The notes under the pieces: generated by a model
Told to the model about the DNA's origin: nothing
The model's input: only the letters and a program-made list of their open reading frames with translations
Database searches by the model: none
Translations under genes and position numbers: made by a program
Shown here: piece after piece, positions 1-6,660 of the stretch
Numbering within the stretch: position 1 is the stretch's first letter
Layout of the letters: each line of letters opens with the position of its first letter
DNA from: MKRK01 sp001896915
GTDB lineage: Bacteria; Bacillota; Clostridia; Oscillospirales; Acutalibacteraceae
DNA: 20,657 bases
NCBI GenBank assembly: GCA_937973935.1
Contig: CALJJF010000220.1
Coordinates: forward strand, 1 to 20,657
Direction: 5' to 3'

Positions 1-1054
1 TGGCGGTTGATAACGTAGGTCCAAACGCATCATAGGAGCCGTAGATTTCAATTTCAATCAGGCCATATCCCCATTGGCTGGAATTTGTCAAAACATGAAC
101 TCTGACATATCTGGCACTGGCAGCAGAAAACGTTGTTGTTGTGACGCCCGGCCAGCCAGGCTGGGAGGGGGTTTCTTTTCTTGCTTGTTCTGTCCAGGTC
201 GAGCCGTTGTCGGAGGTTTCGATGGTATAGAGTGTTGCCCAGTTTTCCCATACAACGATGGCTTTGTCGACGGTTACATTCTGCCCGAAATCAAACCGAA
301 CCCAGTGGTCGCCCGCAGGCAGATCCTGTCTCGCCTTATCGTTAAGCACCTTCAGACCGTCAGTCAGCCGGCTTTCATTGTGCCCGTTTCTCTCCTGTGA
401 GATCGTAGGAATGACGCCCAAAGCAATGTTGGTATATCCGCTGGGAGTCACTTTGGTTGTGTTGGCGGTTTGCGAAGCTGTGGGGGTTGTGCCGTCAGAT
501 AAGATCAAAGAGATGTCATCAAAATAGAATCCGCCGCCTGAAGTGTTTTCTACCGTGATCACAATAGAATTGATGGCGGCAATGTTAGCGCTTGTAAAGC
601 TTGCCGGAAAATTAACATTGTAATAAGTGCCTGTTTCCGTTACTGTTACAACAAATTTCGCATGATCGGCAATGTTGGCGCCGGAACCGTCGGCAGAAGC
701 ACGGAACTTGACGGAAATCTGACGGGTGCCGTATTCCGCTGTAGTGTCCCATGTGCCTTTGAACCAAAAACGGATTCCTTTTGCAGTGGATGGTGCCTGA
801 TTGACCAGTACCAATGAGCCGTTGTTGTCAAATAAGCTGAGTTTAAGGGATTTGCCACTTGCGGCATAGGAATCAACAAGGATTGCCTGTGAAGAATTGA
901 TGGCCTTGATTGTTGACGGGACAGCAGACAAGTCATCAAAATTGTATAGCGTCTGATAGCTGTCAGCAGATGCATGCAGTCCGGTCACCATCAGGCTGAC
1001 GATCAAAACGCAAACGATCAGGATACTTACGATTTTTTTGCTTTGCAGTTTCAT
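1..1054 (-). CDS. Secreted carbohydrate-binding / F5/8 type C (discoidin) domain protein, C-terminus beyond window
   Basis: The reading frame is open from an ATG at 1054 to the left edge (351 codons visible), so the C-terminus is missing. A GGAGGT site lies 8 bases before the ATG. Residues 1-30 form a signal peptide: a Lys-rich start, a hydrophobic core and a likely cut after HASA. Residues about 33-188 form a beta-rich domain with the pattern NFDDL...GKSLKL...GIRFWFKG and ending FYFDDISL, which resembles CBM11-like carbohydrate-binding modules. After a Thr/Ser-rich linker, residues about 208-340 fit an F5/8 type C (CBM32-like) domain: ALG near its start, RLTDG, WVRFDFG, SDNGSTWTE, ARYVRVHV, and IEIEIYG at its end. 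The first domain shares GKSLKL and G(I/L)RFW with the two modules of the GH16 enzyme at 11394, so both probably belong to one extracellular glycan-binding set. Any catalytic domain would lie outside the window. Domain types are inferred from motifs only. Confidence 0.85.
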   Translation of the reverse strand, partial: MKLQSKKIVSILIVCVLIVSLMVTGLHASADSYQTLYNFDDLSAVPSTIKAINSSQAILVDSYAASGKSLKLSLFDNNGSLVLVNQAPSTAKGIRFWFKGTWDTTAEYGTRQISVKFRASADGSGANIADHAKFVVTVTETGTYYNVNFPASFTSANIAAINSIVITVENTSGGGFYFDDISLILSDGTTPTASQTANTTKVTPSGYTNIALGVIPTISQERNGHNESRLTDGLKVLNDKARQDLPAGDHWVRFDFGQNVTVDKAIVVWENWATLYTIETSDNGSTWTEQARKETPSQPGWPGVTTTTFSAASARYVRVHVLTNSSQWGYGLIEIEIYGSYDAFGPTLSTA

Positions 1055-1186
1055 TTTGTAATACCTCCGTATAGATTGATTTATTTCATTAACAGGATAT
1101 CACATTTATTCAAAAGACAGCTTGTATATTATTAATCAATCATTTGGATTATATTTAGGGTGAATTATACACTTTGACTAAAACAA

Positions 1187-1219
1187 AACAAAAAAAAGAG
1201 CCAGGCGATAGCCAGGCTC
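1187..1219 (-). terminator. Intrinsic terminator after the esterase lipoprotein gene
   Basis: On the minus strand a 9-bp stem (1211-1219 with 1198-1206, one mismatch, 4-base loop) is followed by a run of eight or more T. It begins about 20 bases after the stop at 1241 and separates that gene from the secreted protein gene at 1054. Confidence 0.8.
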
Positions 1220-1240
1220 ATTTTCTGTACAGGGGACTGT

Positions 1241-2203
1241 TTATTTGGATTTACTTTCAATAAAATCACTGATTGTGCTGAAAATCTCCAAAAGAGAGGG
1301 TTCAACAGGGGTGTTTCCCGATGGCTCAAAGCTGTGTCCGGCGTTGTTTACCCCAATCAGGCGAGCATCCATTTTCATTTTTTGCGCTTCGTTGTATAGC
1401 AGCTGCGACTGCTCAAAGGGGACGGTGTTGTCGTCCTTGCCGTGAATGATGAGCAAACCGGGAGCGCTGGGGTTTAAATAATTCATCGGGTTGGCTTTTT
1501 GGTATGCTGCCGGTTTTTTCTCCGGGCTGCCGCCCATAAAATAAGACAGCGTTTCTTTTGCGTATTCAGACTGCACCGTGGTTTTATTGATATCCAGCAC
1601 TGCGGGACCGCAAACATCGATGATGTAGCGAAGCTCGTAACCAATACCCTTCAGGTCATTGTCTTCTGTGAAGGTTTCCGGTGCCAGACCTGCCATCAAA
1701 GAGAGATATCCTCCGGCAGAAGCGCCGCAGATTCCCATTTTGGAGGTGTCAAAATCATATTCCGCAGCATTTTTTACACACCAGCGGACCGCATCGGCAC
1801 AATCTATCACGGGAAGCGGAAATTTCACGGAACTGGTGGCCAAACGGTAATTGGTGCTGACCACGGCATACCCCTTGCTTCGCATTACATTGATGGCAGG
1901 TAAGAGCATGTCCAGATCGCTTGCCTTGTCTCCGCTGACCCATGCCCCGCCGTGAATCAATACAATCACAGGGTTTTTGGAAAATTTCCGTCTGGTGGGC
2001 TGTAGCACATCCAGCGTCAGCTCCATACTGCCTGTTTTTTTGAATACAATATCGGTTATGTCTGTCGTTTTATATGACGGTATTGTTGTATTGCTCTGTT
2101 TTATGGTTGTTATGGACTTGGCAGTTGCAATGTTGCTCGTTTCGGAGGAAGTCCCTGTTTTACAGCCGGTAAAAAGCAAAGCCAAACAGCAGCCAGTCAT
2201 CAT
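1241..2203 (-). CDS. Lipoprotein alpha/beta hydrolase (acyl esterase, BD-FAE-like)
   Basis: This 320-residue protein carries the motifs of the esterase/lipase alpha/beta-hydrolase group: the oxyanion loop HGGAW (84-88), the nucleophile elbow GASAGG with Ser162, an HGKDDNTVP segment with the likely acid Asp258, and His290 in NAGHSF. Family knowledge suggests hydrolysis of acyl or aryl esters, such as acetyl or feruloyl groups on polysaccharide; the substrate cannot be read from the sequence. The N-terminus has a lipobox (LFTGC, Cys14) followed by a Ser/Thr-rich tether, so the mature protein is probably anchored on the outer face of the membrane. The ATG at 2203 has no Shine-Dalgarno site and gives a signal without basic residues. 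An in-frame ATT at 2227, 7 bases after GGAAGG, would add MHRSILKI and supply them. The gene is transcribed alone, from a promoter at 2284-2312 to a terminator at 1187-1219. Confidence 0.9.
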   Translation of the reverse strand: MMTGCCLALLFTGCKTGTSSETSNIATAKSITTIKQSNTTIPSYKTTDITDIVFKKTGSMELTLDVLQPTRRKFSKNPVIVLIHGGAWVSGDKASDLDMLLPAINVMRSKGYAVVSTNYRLATSSVKFPLPVIDCADAVRWCVKNAAEYDFDTSKMGICGASAGGYLSLMAGLAPETFTEDNDLKGIGYELRYIIDVCGPAVLDINKTTVQSEYAKETLSYFMGGSPEKKPAAYQKANPMNYLNPSAPGLLIIHGKDDNTVPFEQSQLLYNEAQKMKMDARLIGVNNAGHSFEPSGNTPVEPSLLEIFSTISDFIESKSK

Positions 2204-2283
2204 TATCTTAAGGATTGATCGATGAATAGAATCACCTTCCTTTGTCTTTTTTTCAGTATACCCATTTTGCAGTATTTAATTTA

Positions 2284-2312
2284 ATTATATCATGAGTGTA
2301 TTCTTTTTCCAA
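2284..2312 (-). promoter_or_regulatory. Sigma-A-type promoter of the esterase lipoprotein gene
   Basis: TTGGAA (2307-2312) and TATAAT (2284-2289) are separated by 17 bases, and a TGA just before TATAAT gives an extended -10. Predicted transcription starts near 2277, about 50 bases before the GGAAGG site, which supports a start near 2227 or 2203. Confidence 0.75.
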
Positions 2313-2334
2313 GTAAGAACCATCATGAATCATA

Positions 2335-2364
2335 ACACCCCGAAGACAACTATCTTCGGGGTGT
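2335..2364. repeat. Perfect 12-bp inverted repeat (hairpin) without T-tract
   Basis: Arms 2335-2346 and 2353-2364 pair perfectly around a 6-base loop. Neither side has a T-run, so it is not a standard intrinsic terminator. It sits upstream of the esterase promoter and downstream of the leucine-rich-repeat gene, and may be a folded 3' end or a transcription barrier between them. The rest of 2228-2549 holds one promoter and one terminator, and no other gene I can support. Confidence 0.6.
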
Positions 2365-2413
2365 AGCTTGTCCGGATGGAAAAGAATCATTTCGCACTTT
2401 CTTCCACAGAAAC

Positions 2414-2437
2414 AAAAATAGCGTAAGTAAGCTATTT
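2414..2437 (-). terminator. Weak intrinsic terminator after the leucine-rich-repeat gene
   Basis: On the minus strand AAATAGC (2431-2437) pairs with GCTATTT (2416-2422) around an 8-base loop, and the stem runs into further T residues. It lies about 110 bases after the stop at 2550. The stem is short and AT-rich, so termination may be partial. Confidence 0.5.
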
Positions 2438-2549
2438 CATACCCTAAACGTAGAAATTAAATGGTGTTTGCACGCTCTCAATGTTTGTTATCTGCTTTTT
2501 GGTTTTACAAAATTGGAAAGAATATAAGCCAATGCTTGGTTTTGATTGG

Positions 2550-3605
2550 TTATTGCCGTTTCATTATCGTTACGTTACGTTTTTTAAACGCCTGAACGAT
2601 TTTATCATATAAATGCGGCGGTGCTTCGATTTCTTTCAGAGAATTACAATCATTGAGCATATGAATGAATTCCTTGCTGATAAAATCAAGACCTTTCGGT
2701 AGCCGAATTTTTTCTAAATACAAAAACTTACCGTAGAGTGCTTTACACTGTATGATTTTAATACTATCGGGTAGTAGGAGCTCTTTTAAATTGACATTGT
2801 CAAGAAATGCATCAATGTTTATTTTGGTTATCCCTTCTGAAATAGTAAGAAATTCTAATTTCTCGCAGTAGCCAAATGCTCCGCTGCCAATATCAGAAAC
2901 ACTACAGGGAATGAAGACAGAATTTAATTCTTTACAACCGGAGAATGCTTGCTTGCCAATAAAAATAACGGTATCAGGAATTACAATATTAATTAAATCA
3001 TTCCGTCTGGAGTATTCTCTATCCGGTATTTTACTGGCATCCTTTAAAAAAATATACTGTTGACCCCTATCTTTTTCAAACCTTATTAAATAGCGCTGTC
3101 TCCTATAAGGAAAATGGTTTTGTTTCCAAATTGTATTATTGTCATCTCCGGCTTGTGCTTTTTTTGTCTCCTGAAATGTAAGGGTTCCCTGGTCGTTTTC
3201 TTTCAAGAATTCATACATTTTCTTTTTTACTCTAAATTCTTTTACTTGTTTATCAGAAAGTTCAAACCTAGCAATATACTCGAAAATTGGAACATTAAAA
3301 TATCTCCTGCTTTTTAACAATTGTGTTAAAATAATCAAATATCTAGGCAAATAGTCACCTCTGGAGGTTTCCACTAATTCTAGTTCTATAACCGTCACAG
3401 ATTCTTTTTGTATGGGTTGATTCCTTACTTTCCAGTCTATGATAAAAAAGGGTAACAGAAACGCAGGAAAAAATAAAAACAATGATAAAATCACTACTTT
3501 ATCCCATTCATTTATACAAAGAGCAATTAAAATAAACAAAGCCACGAAAGATAATAATAAAATACATGTCATTATTTTTATGAACTTTGTCGGCATAAGA
3601 AACAT
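2550..3605 (-). CDS. Membrane protein with C-terminal BspA-like leucine-rich repeats
   Basis: The 351-residue protein opens with two hydrophobic segments (about residues 10-31 and 36-57) that should span the membrane, followed by a charged region of about 140 residues that I do not recognise. Residues about 205-330 contain repeats of the LRR_5 (BspA/Treponema) type, with the recurring pattern IP-x(2)-V-x(2)-IG-x(2)-AF-x(2)-C-x(2)-L (for example VIPDTVIFIGKQAFSGC and the following unit). Such repeats normally bind proteins. There is no cleavable signal, and two spans would leave the repeats on the same side as the N-terminus, which is unusual because most BspA-like repeats are displayed outside the cell. 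The coding sequence is clearly more A+T-rich than galE or murA, which suggests transfer. A GGGTGGGG stretch lies about 10 bases before the ATG; Met4 is an alternative start. It appears to be transcribed alone. Confidence 0.85.
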   Translation of the reverse strand: MFLMPTKFIKIMTCILLLSFVALFILIALCINEWDKVVILSLFLFFPAFLLPFFIIDWKVRNQPIQKESVTVIELELVETSRGDYLPRYLIILTQLLKSRRYFNVPIFEYIARFELSDKQVKEFRVKKKMYEFLKENDQGTLTFQETKKAQAGDDNNTIWKQNHFPYRRQRYLIRFEKDRGQQYIFLKDASKIPDREYSRRNDLINIVIPDTVIFIGKQAFSGCKELNSVFIPCSVSDIGSGAFGYCEKLEFLTISEGITKINIDAFLDNVNLKELLLPDSIKIIQCKALYGKFLYLEKIRLPKGLDFISKEFIHMLNDCNSLKEIEAPPHLYDKIVQAFKKRNVTIMKRQ

Positions 3606-3848
3606 AAAAAGATATCCCCACCCAATAAATTTACAAGAATTATATCATTGATTTTGAATAAATGCAAACATTTGGATAGCAAAAATAATCTTTAGTGGTT
3701 ATGAGTAGCGAATTTCGTCTATCCAACACGATTCCGTACTGTTTGAATACTGCATTGATCAGATGACAAAGTTCAAGAAAATGTTTACGCTGAAAGAGAA
3801 ATTGAATCGCTTAAAACTGACGTTGAAAAAATATAGGGATATAAAGAT
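3606..3848. other. A+T-rich intergenic stretch, possible decayed coding sequence
   Basis: This is most of the 322-base gap between the leucine-rich-repeat gene and the GGGtGRT gene. On the plus strand about 3712-3860 one frame is open for about 50 codons, and a shifted frame reads a short coiled-coil-like stretch (QENVYAEREIESLK) to a stop at about 3834. Neither has a start codon with a ribosome binding site, and I recognise no family. It may be the relic of an accessory gene or may not be coding at all. Confidence 0.3.
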
Positions 3849-3903
3849 AGGAGTAGCGTAGTAATCATATAGGTCGTTCCCACATGATTACTACACTACT
3901 CCT
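3849..3903 (-). terminator. Long hairpin downstream of the GGGtGRT operon
   Basis: Arms 3849-3868 and 3884-3903 are 20 bases each, with one position that is C/A on the plus strand but a U-G wobble in a minus-strand transcript, so the minus-strand RNA can pair along the full arm. The loop is 15 bases. It lies 25 bases after the stop at 3928. The sequence that follows is T-rich but lacks a clean T-run, so it may act as a terminator or as a 3'-end stabiliser. Confidence 0.6.
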
Positions 3904-3927
3904 AATCGCTTTAACTACGTCTTATTA

Positions 3928-4935
3928 TTACTTATTGCTTTCTTCCACAGCCACAGCGCAGGCGACGGTGGCGCCGACCATGGGATTGTTGCCCATGCCG
4001 ATCAGACCCATCATTTCCACGTGAGCGGGAACAGAAGAAGAACCTGCGAATTGTGCGTCACCGTGCATACGGCCCATAGAGTCAGTGAGACCGTAGGAAG
4101 CGGGACCTGCTGCAACATTGTCCGGGTGGAGGGTTCTGCCCGTGCCGCCGCCGGATGCAACAGAGAAATAATTCTTGCCGTTTTCCATGCTCCATTTTTT
4201 ATAGGTGCCGGCAACCAGGTGCTGGAAGCGGGTAGGGTTGGTGGAGTTACCGGTGATGGAAACGTCAACACCTTCCGATTTCATAATGGCAACGCCTTCA
4301 AGAACATCATTGGCACCAAAGCAAAGAACCTTTGCTTTTTCGCCGGTTGAAAAAGGCTTTCTTTCAACCTCTTTCAGCTCGTTGGTATAAAAATCATAAT
4401 CGGTTTTCACATAGGTGAATCCGTTGATTCTTGAAATGATATAGGCTGCGTCCTTGCCCAAACCATTGAGGATAACACGAAGGGGCTCGCTGCGAACCTT
4501 GTTGGCGGTTCTGGCAATGCCGATTGCGCCTTCTGCGGCGGCAAAGGATTCGTGTCCTGCCAAGAAACAGAAGCATTTTGTTTCTTCTTTCAAAAGCATT
4601 GCGCCCAAGTTGCCGTGACCGATGCCGACGCTTCTGCTCTCGGCAACGGAGCCGGGAATGCAGAAAGCCTGTAAGCCGATGCCGATGGTTGCGGCAGCGT
4701 CGGAAGCGTTTGTGATACCCTGTTTCAGAGCGATGGCAACTCCGAGGGTATATGCCCAGATGGCATTGTCAAACGCAATCGGCTGAACACCTTTTACGAT
4801 AGCGTCAACATCAATTCCTGCCTTTGTGCAGATTTCTTTTGCTTCTTCCAAGCTCGCAATATTGTATTCCTTGAGACATTGTTCAATTTTTGCAATTCTG
4901 CGTTCTTTTCCTTCAAATCTCATATCATTAGCCAT
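3928..4935 (-). CDS. GGGtGRT family protein
   Basis: This 335-residue soluble protein carries the family's name motif GGGTGRT at 262-268, followed by a conserved LHPDN and by glycine-rich segments (MGRMHGDAQFAG, GMGNNPMVGA). There is no signal peptide or membrane span, so it should be cytoplasmic. The GGGtGRT family (Pfam) is well conserved in Firmicutes and some other anaerobes, but as far as I know no biochemical role is established. The Gly-rich loops suggest nucleotide or cofactor binding, which is inference. It contains several cysteines (20, 36, 92, 121, 123, 205, 326). The gene starts 25 bases after the stop of the NifU-like gene and has its own AAAGGA site, so the two form an operon; this association points to Fe-S cluster biogenesis or to a cluster-requiring client. 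A long hairpin follows the stop. Confidence 0.93.
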   Translation of the reverse strand: MANDMRFEGKERRIAKIEQCLKEYNIASLEEAKEICTKAGIDVDAIVKGVQPIAFDNAIWAYTLGVAIALKQGITNASDAAATIGIGLQAFCIPGSVAESRSVGIGHGNLGAMLLKEETKCFCFLAGHESFAAAEGAIGIARTANKVRSEPLRVILNGLGKDAAYIISRINGFTYVKTDYDFYTNELKEVERKPFSTGEKAKVLCFGANDVLEGVAIMKSEGVDVSITGNSTNPTRFQHLVAGTYKKWSMENGKNYFSVASGGGTGRTLHPDNVAAGPASYGLTDSMGRMHGDAQFAGSSSVPAHVEMMGLIGMGNNPMVGATVACAVAVEESNK

Positions 4936-4960
4936 TTTTAATCATTCCTTTCAGTTAGAC

Positions 4961-5653
4961 TTATTCCTCACGGGGATCAATGTATTTTGCGGCTTCGGCA
5001 AAACGGCCGTAAGAGCCGACATTTTTCTTGTAAGCTTCGTTTGGTTCTGCACCGTGACGGATGTCTTCCAGCATTTTGCCCAGACGGACAAATTCATAGC
5101 CGATGACTTCGCCGTTTTCGTCAAGTCCCATTCTGGTTACATAGCCTTCTGCCATTTCCATGAAACGAACGCCTTTGGCACGGGTGGAGAACATGGTTCC
5201 GATTTGTGAACGGAGCCCCTTGCCCAGATCCTCAAGACCGGCGCCGATGGGCAGACCGTCTTCGGAGAAAGCGGATTGGGTACGTCCGTATGCGAACTGA
5301 AGAAAAATTTCACGCATTGCAACGTTGATGGCATCACAAACCAAGTCGGTGTTCATGCATTCAAGCAAGGTTTTGCCCGGTAACACTTCGGCGGCCATAG
5401 CGGCGGAGTGGGTCATACCGGAACATCCGACGGTTTCTACAAGGGCTTCTTCGACGATGCCCTCTTTGATATTCAGGGTCAATTTACAGGTTCCCTGCTG
5501 GGGGGCACACCAGCCCACACCGTGTGACAGACCGGAGATATCCTTAATTTCATAAGCCTTGACCCATTTTCCCTCTTCGGGGATGGGTGCGGGCCCGTGA
5601 TGAGGACCTTTTGCAACAATACACATATGCTCTACTTCATGGGAATAATTCAT
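4961..5653 (-). CDS. NifU-like iron-sulfur cluster scaffold protein (GGGtGRT partner)
   Basis: The start is placed at the ATG at 5653, which follows a GGAAGGAG site by 7 bases; the frame is open 15 codons further upstream, but that start has no binding site. The protein has 230 residues. Residues about 40-125 resemble the IscU/NifU N-terminal fold: a WCAPQQGTC segment (Cys49, Cys56), then VETVGCSGM (Cys77) followed by a helix ending in a GKT motif, as in the scaffold family. The third scaffold ligand is less clear; Cys99 and Cys106 are candidates. A C-terminal extension of about 100 residues, rich in Gly and charge (about 130-230), is absent from ordinary IscU/SufU proteins and marks the version encoded next to GGGtGRT genes. 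Expected role: cytoplasmic assembly or transfer of Fe-S clusters. It is the first gene of the operon, under the promoter at 5750-5778. Confidence 0.88.
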   Translation of the reverse strand: MNYSHEVEHMCIVAKGPHHGPAPIPEEGKWVKAYEIKDISGLSHGVGWCAPQQGTCKLTLNIKEGIVEEALVETVGCSGMTHSAAMAAEVLPGKTLLECMNTDLVCDAINVAMREIFLQFAYGRTQSAFSEDGLPIGAGLEDLGKGLRSQIGTMFSTRAKGVRFMEMAEGYVTRMGLDENGEVIGYEFVRLGKMLEDIRHGAEPNEAYKKNVGSYGRFAEAAKYIDPREE

Positions 5654-5749
5654 TTTGGAGCTCCTTCCTTTTGTCTTCTTTTTTGTCTCATATCCCAATC
5701 GAAACTTTCGCCTTACGGCAAAAGGATTGTTTGGATTTACACAGCTATC

Positions 5750-5778
5750 ATTATATAAGCAAACCTGCTTTTTCGCAA
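5750..5778 (-). promoter_or_regulatory. Promoter of the NifU-like/GGGtGRT operon
   Basis: TTGCGA (5773-5778) and TATAAT (5750-5755) with a 17-base spacer lie about 90 bases upstream of the chosen ATG at 5653. The leader holds a tiny GCC-GTAA-GGC hairpin but no riboswitch I recognise. Confidence 0.75.
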
Positions 5779-5854
5779 GAAAAATTATATTGTTCGCAAA
5801 TATTTTGTAATAACGCTGGATTTAAACCGCCGTTTGACCGAATTTTTATCTACT

Positions 5855-6514
5855 TTACAATAGTCTTGTGCCGTTGATAATCAATTCAAATTTCAAGTCC
5901 AGAAACGCCGCCGCTTTTTTGCTCAAAATCATTCTGCCCAAGAATATTTCAAAATAGTCCATCACCGGGCAGATATCGGTATCAATGGTGATGTTCAGAG
6001 AGATGGTTCTGTTGTCCGTGTCCAGCGAAAGCTTGGAATTCTCGGCGGAATAATTCACCCTGTCGTGGATATCGAAGGTGGCAATATCGGTGTTTCTTAC
6101 TCGGGTGCGGCGCACATCGCTTTTGTCGGCTATGATCACAGCGGCGCTGACGGCGTTGACAATGGCTGCTGTATGCTCATCGTGATTGCCGATGGCGGAG
6201 ATGACCAGCGCAATGTTATCCGATGACATGCCCAGCCGGTTGAGGATTTCAAAAGACATAAGAGCACTACTCTGAGCATGGTTCGACCGGTTCACCACAT
6301 TGCCGATATCGTGCATGAAGCCGGCGATGGCTGCCATTTCACAAAGCCGCTCTTCAAAGCCCAGCTTCCACAGAATGTTGGAGGCGGTCATTGCCGTGTT
6401 GGTGGCATGGGCGAAGGAGTGCTCGGTATAGCCCATTGTGGCAAGCATTTCGTCACCCTTTTCGATATAATTCCGTATTTCCTTGTTTTCTTTGATTTTT
6501 TGGTAAGTAAGCAT
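5855..6514 (-). CDS. HD-domain phosphohydrolase-like protein
   Basis: The start is set at the ATG at 6514, preceded by GGATGTGA. A GTG at 6565 would extend the frame by 17 residues, but it overlaps the -10 element TATAAT at 6554-6559 and is unlikely to be used. The 219-residue product contains an HD domain over residues about 30-135: His32/His36, the His68-Asp69 pair in MHDIGN, His79, His111-Asp112, and Asp130 in IIADKSD. This is the metal-binding layout of HD phosphohydrolases, which cleave phosphate esters of nucleotides or cyclic dinucleotides. Residues 140-219 form a beta-rich tail (ISLNITIDTD) without a match I know. There is no membrane segment, so it should be cytoplasmic. It is divergent from galE with separate promoters. 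The substrate cannot be inferred. Confidence 0.85.
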   Translation of the reverse strand: MLTYQKIKENKEIRNYIEKGDEMLATMGYTEHSFAHATNTAMTASNILWKLGFEERLCEMAAIAGFMHDIGNVVNRSNHAQSSALMSFEILNRLGMSSDNIALVISAIGNHDEHTAAIVNAVSAAVIIADKSDVRRTRVRNTDIATFDIHDRVNYSAENSKLSLDTDNRTISLNITIDTDICPVMDYFEIFLGRMILSKKAAAFLDLKFELIINGTRLL

Positions 6515-6553
6515 CAAATCACATCCAGTTTTCTTTATTCCATAGCAAAATAA

Positions 6554-6559
6554 ATTATA
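6554..6559 (-). promoter_or_regulatory. Probable -10 element for the HD-domain gene
   Basis: TATAAT on the minus strand lies 40 bases upstream of the ATG at 6514. The region 17-18 bases upstream offers only a poor TTTTCT-like -35, so the promoter may be weak or need an activator. Confidence 0.45.
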
Positions 6560-6593
6560 CACCAAAACTTACCCAAAGAAAACAGAAAAAACA

Positions 6594-6622
6594 TTGTATT
6601 GTAGATTTTATTGAGATATAAT
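6594..6622 (+). promoter_or_regulatory. Promoter of galE
   Basis: TTGTAT (6594-6599) and TATAAT (6617-6622) are separated by 17 bases. Transcription should begin near 6629, giving a short leader of about 30 bases with a GGGGAG ribosome binding site. Confidence 0.75.
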
Positions 6623-6660
6623 AGGAATAGAAATGAATAAATCGCAAGGGGAGAACTATC

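Noticed and set aside
3712..3860. Possible remnant coding frames (QENVYAEREIESLK in one, FEYCIDQMTKFKK in another)
   Set aside because: There is no start codon with a binding site, stops break the frames, and I recognise no family. It is kept only as a note on the intergenic region.
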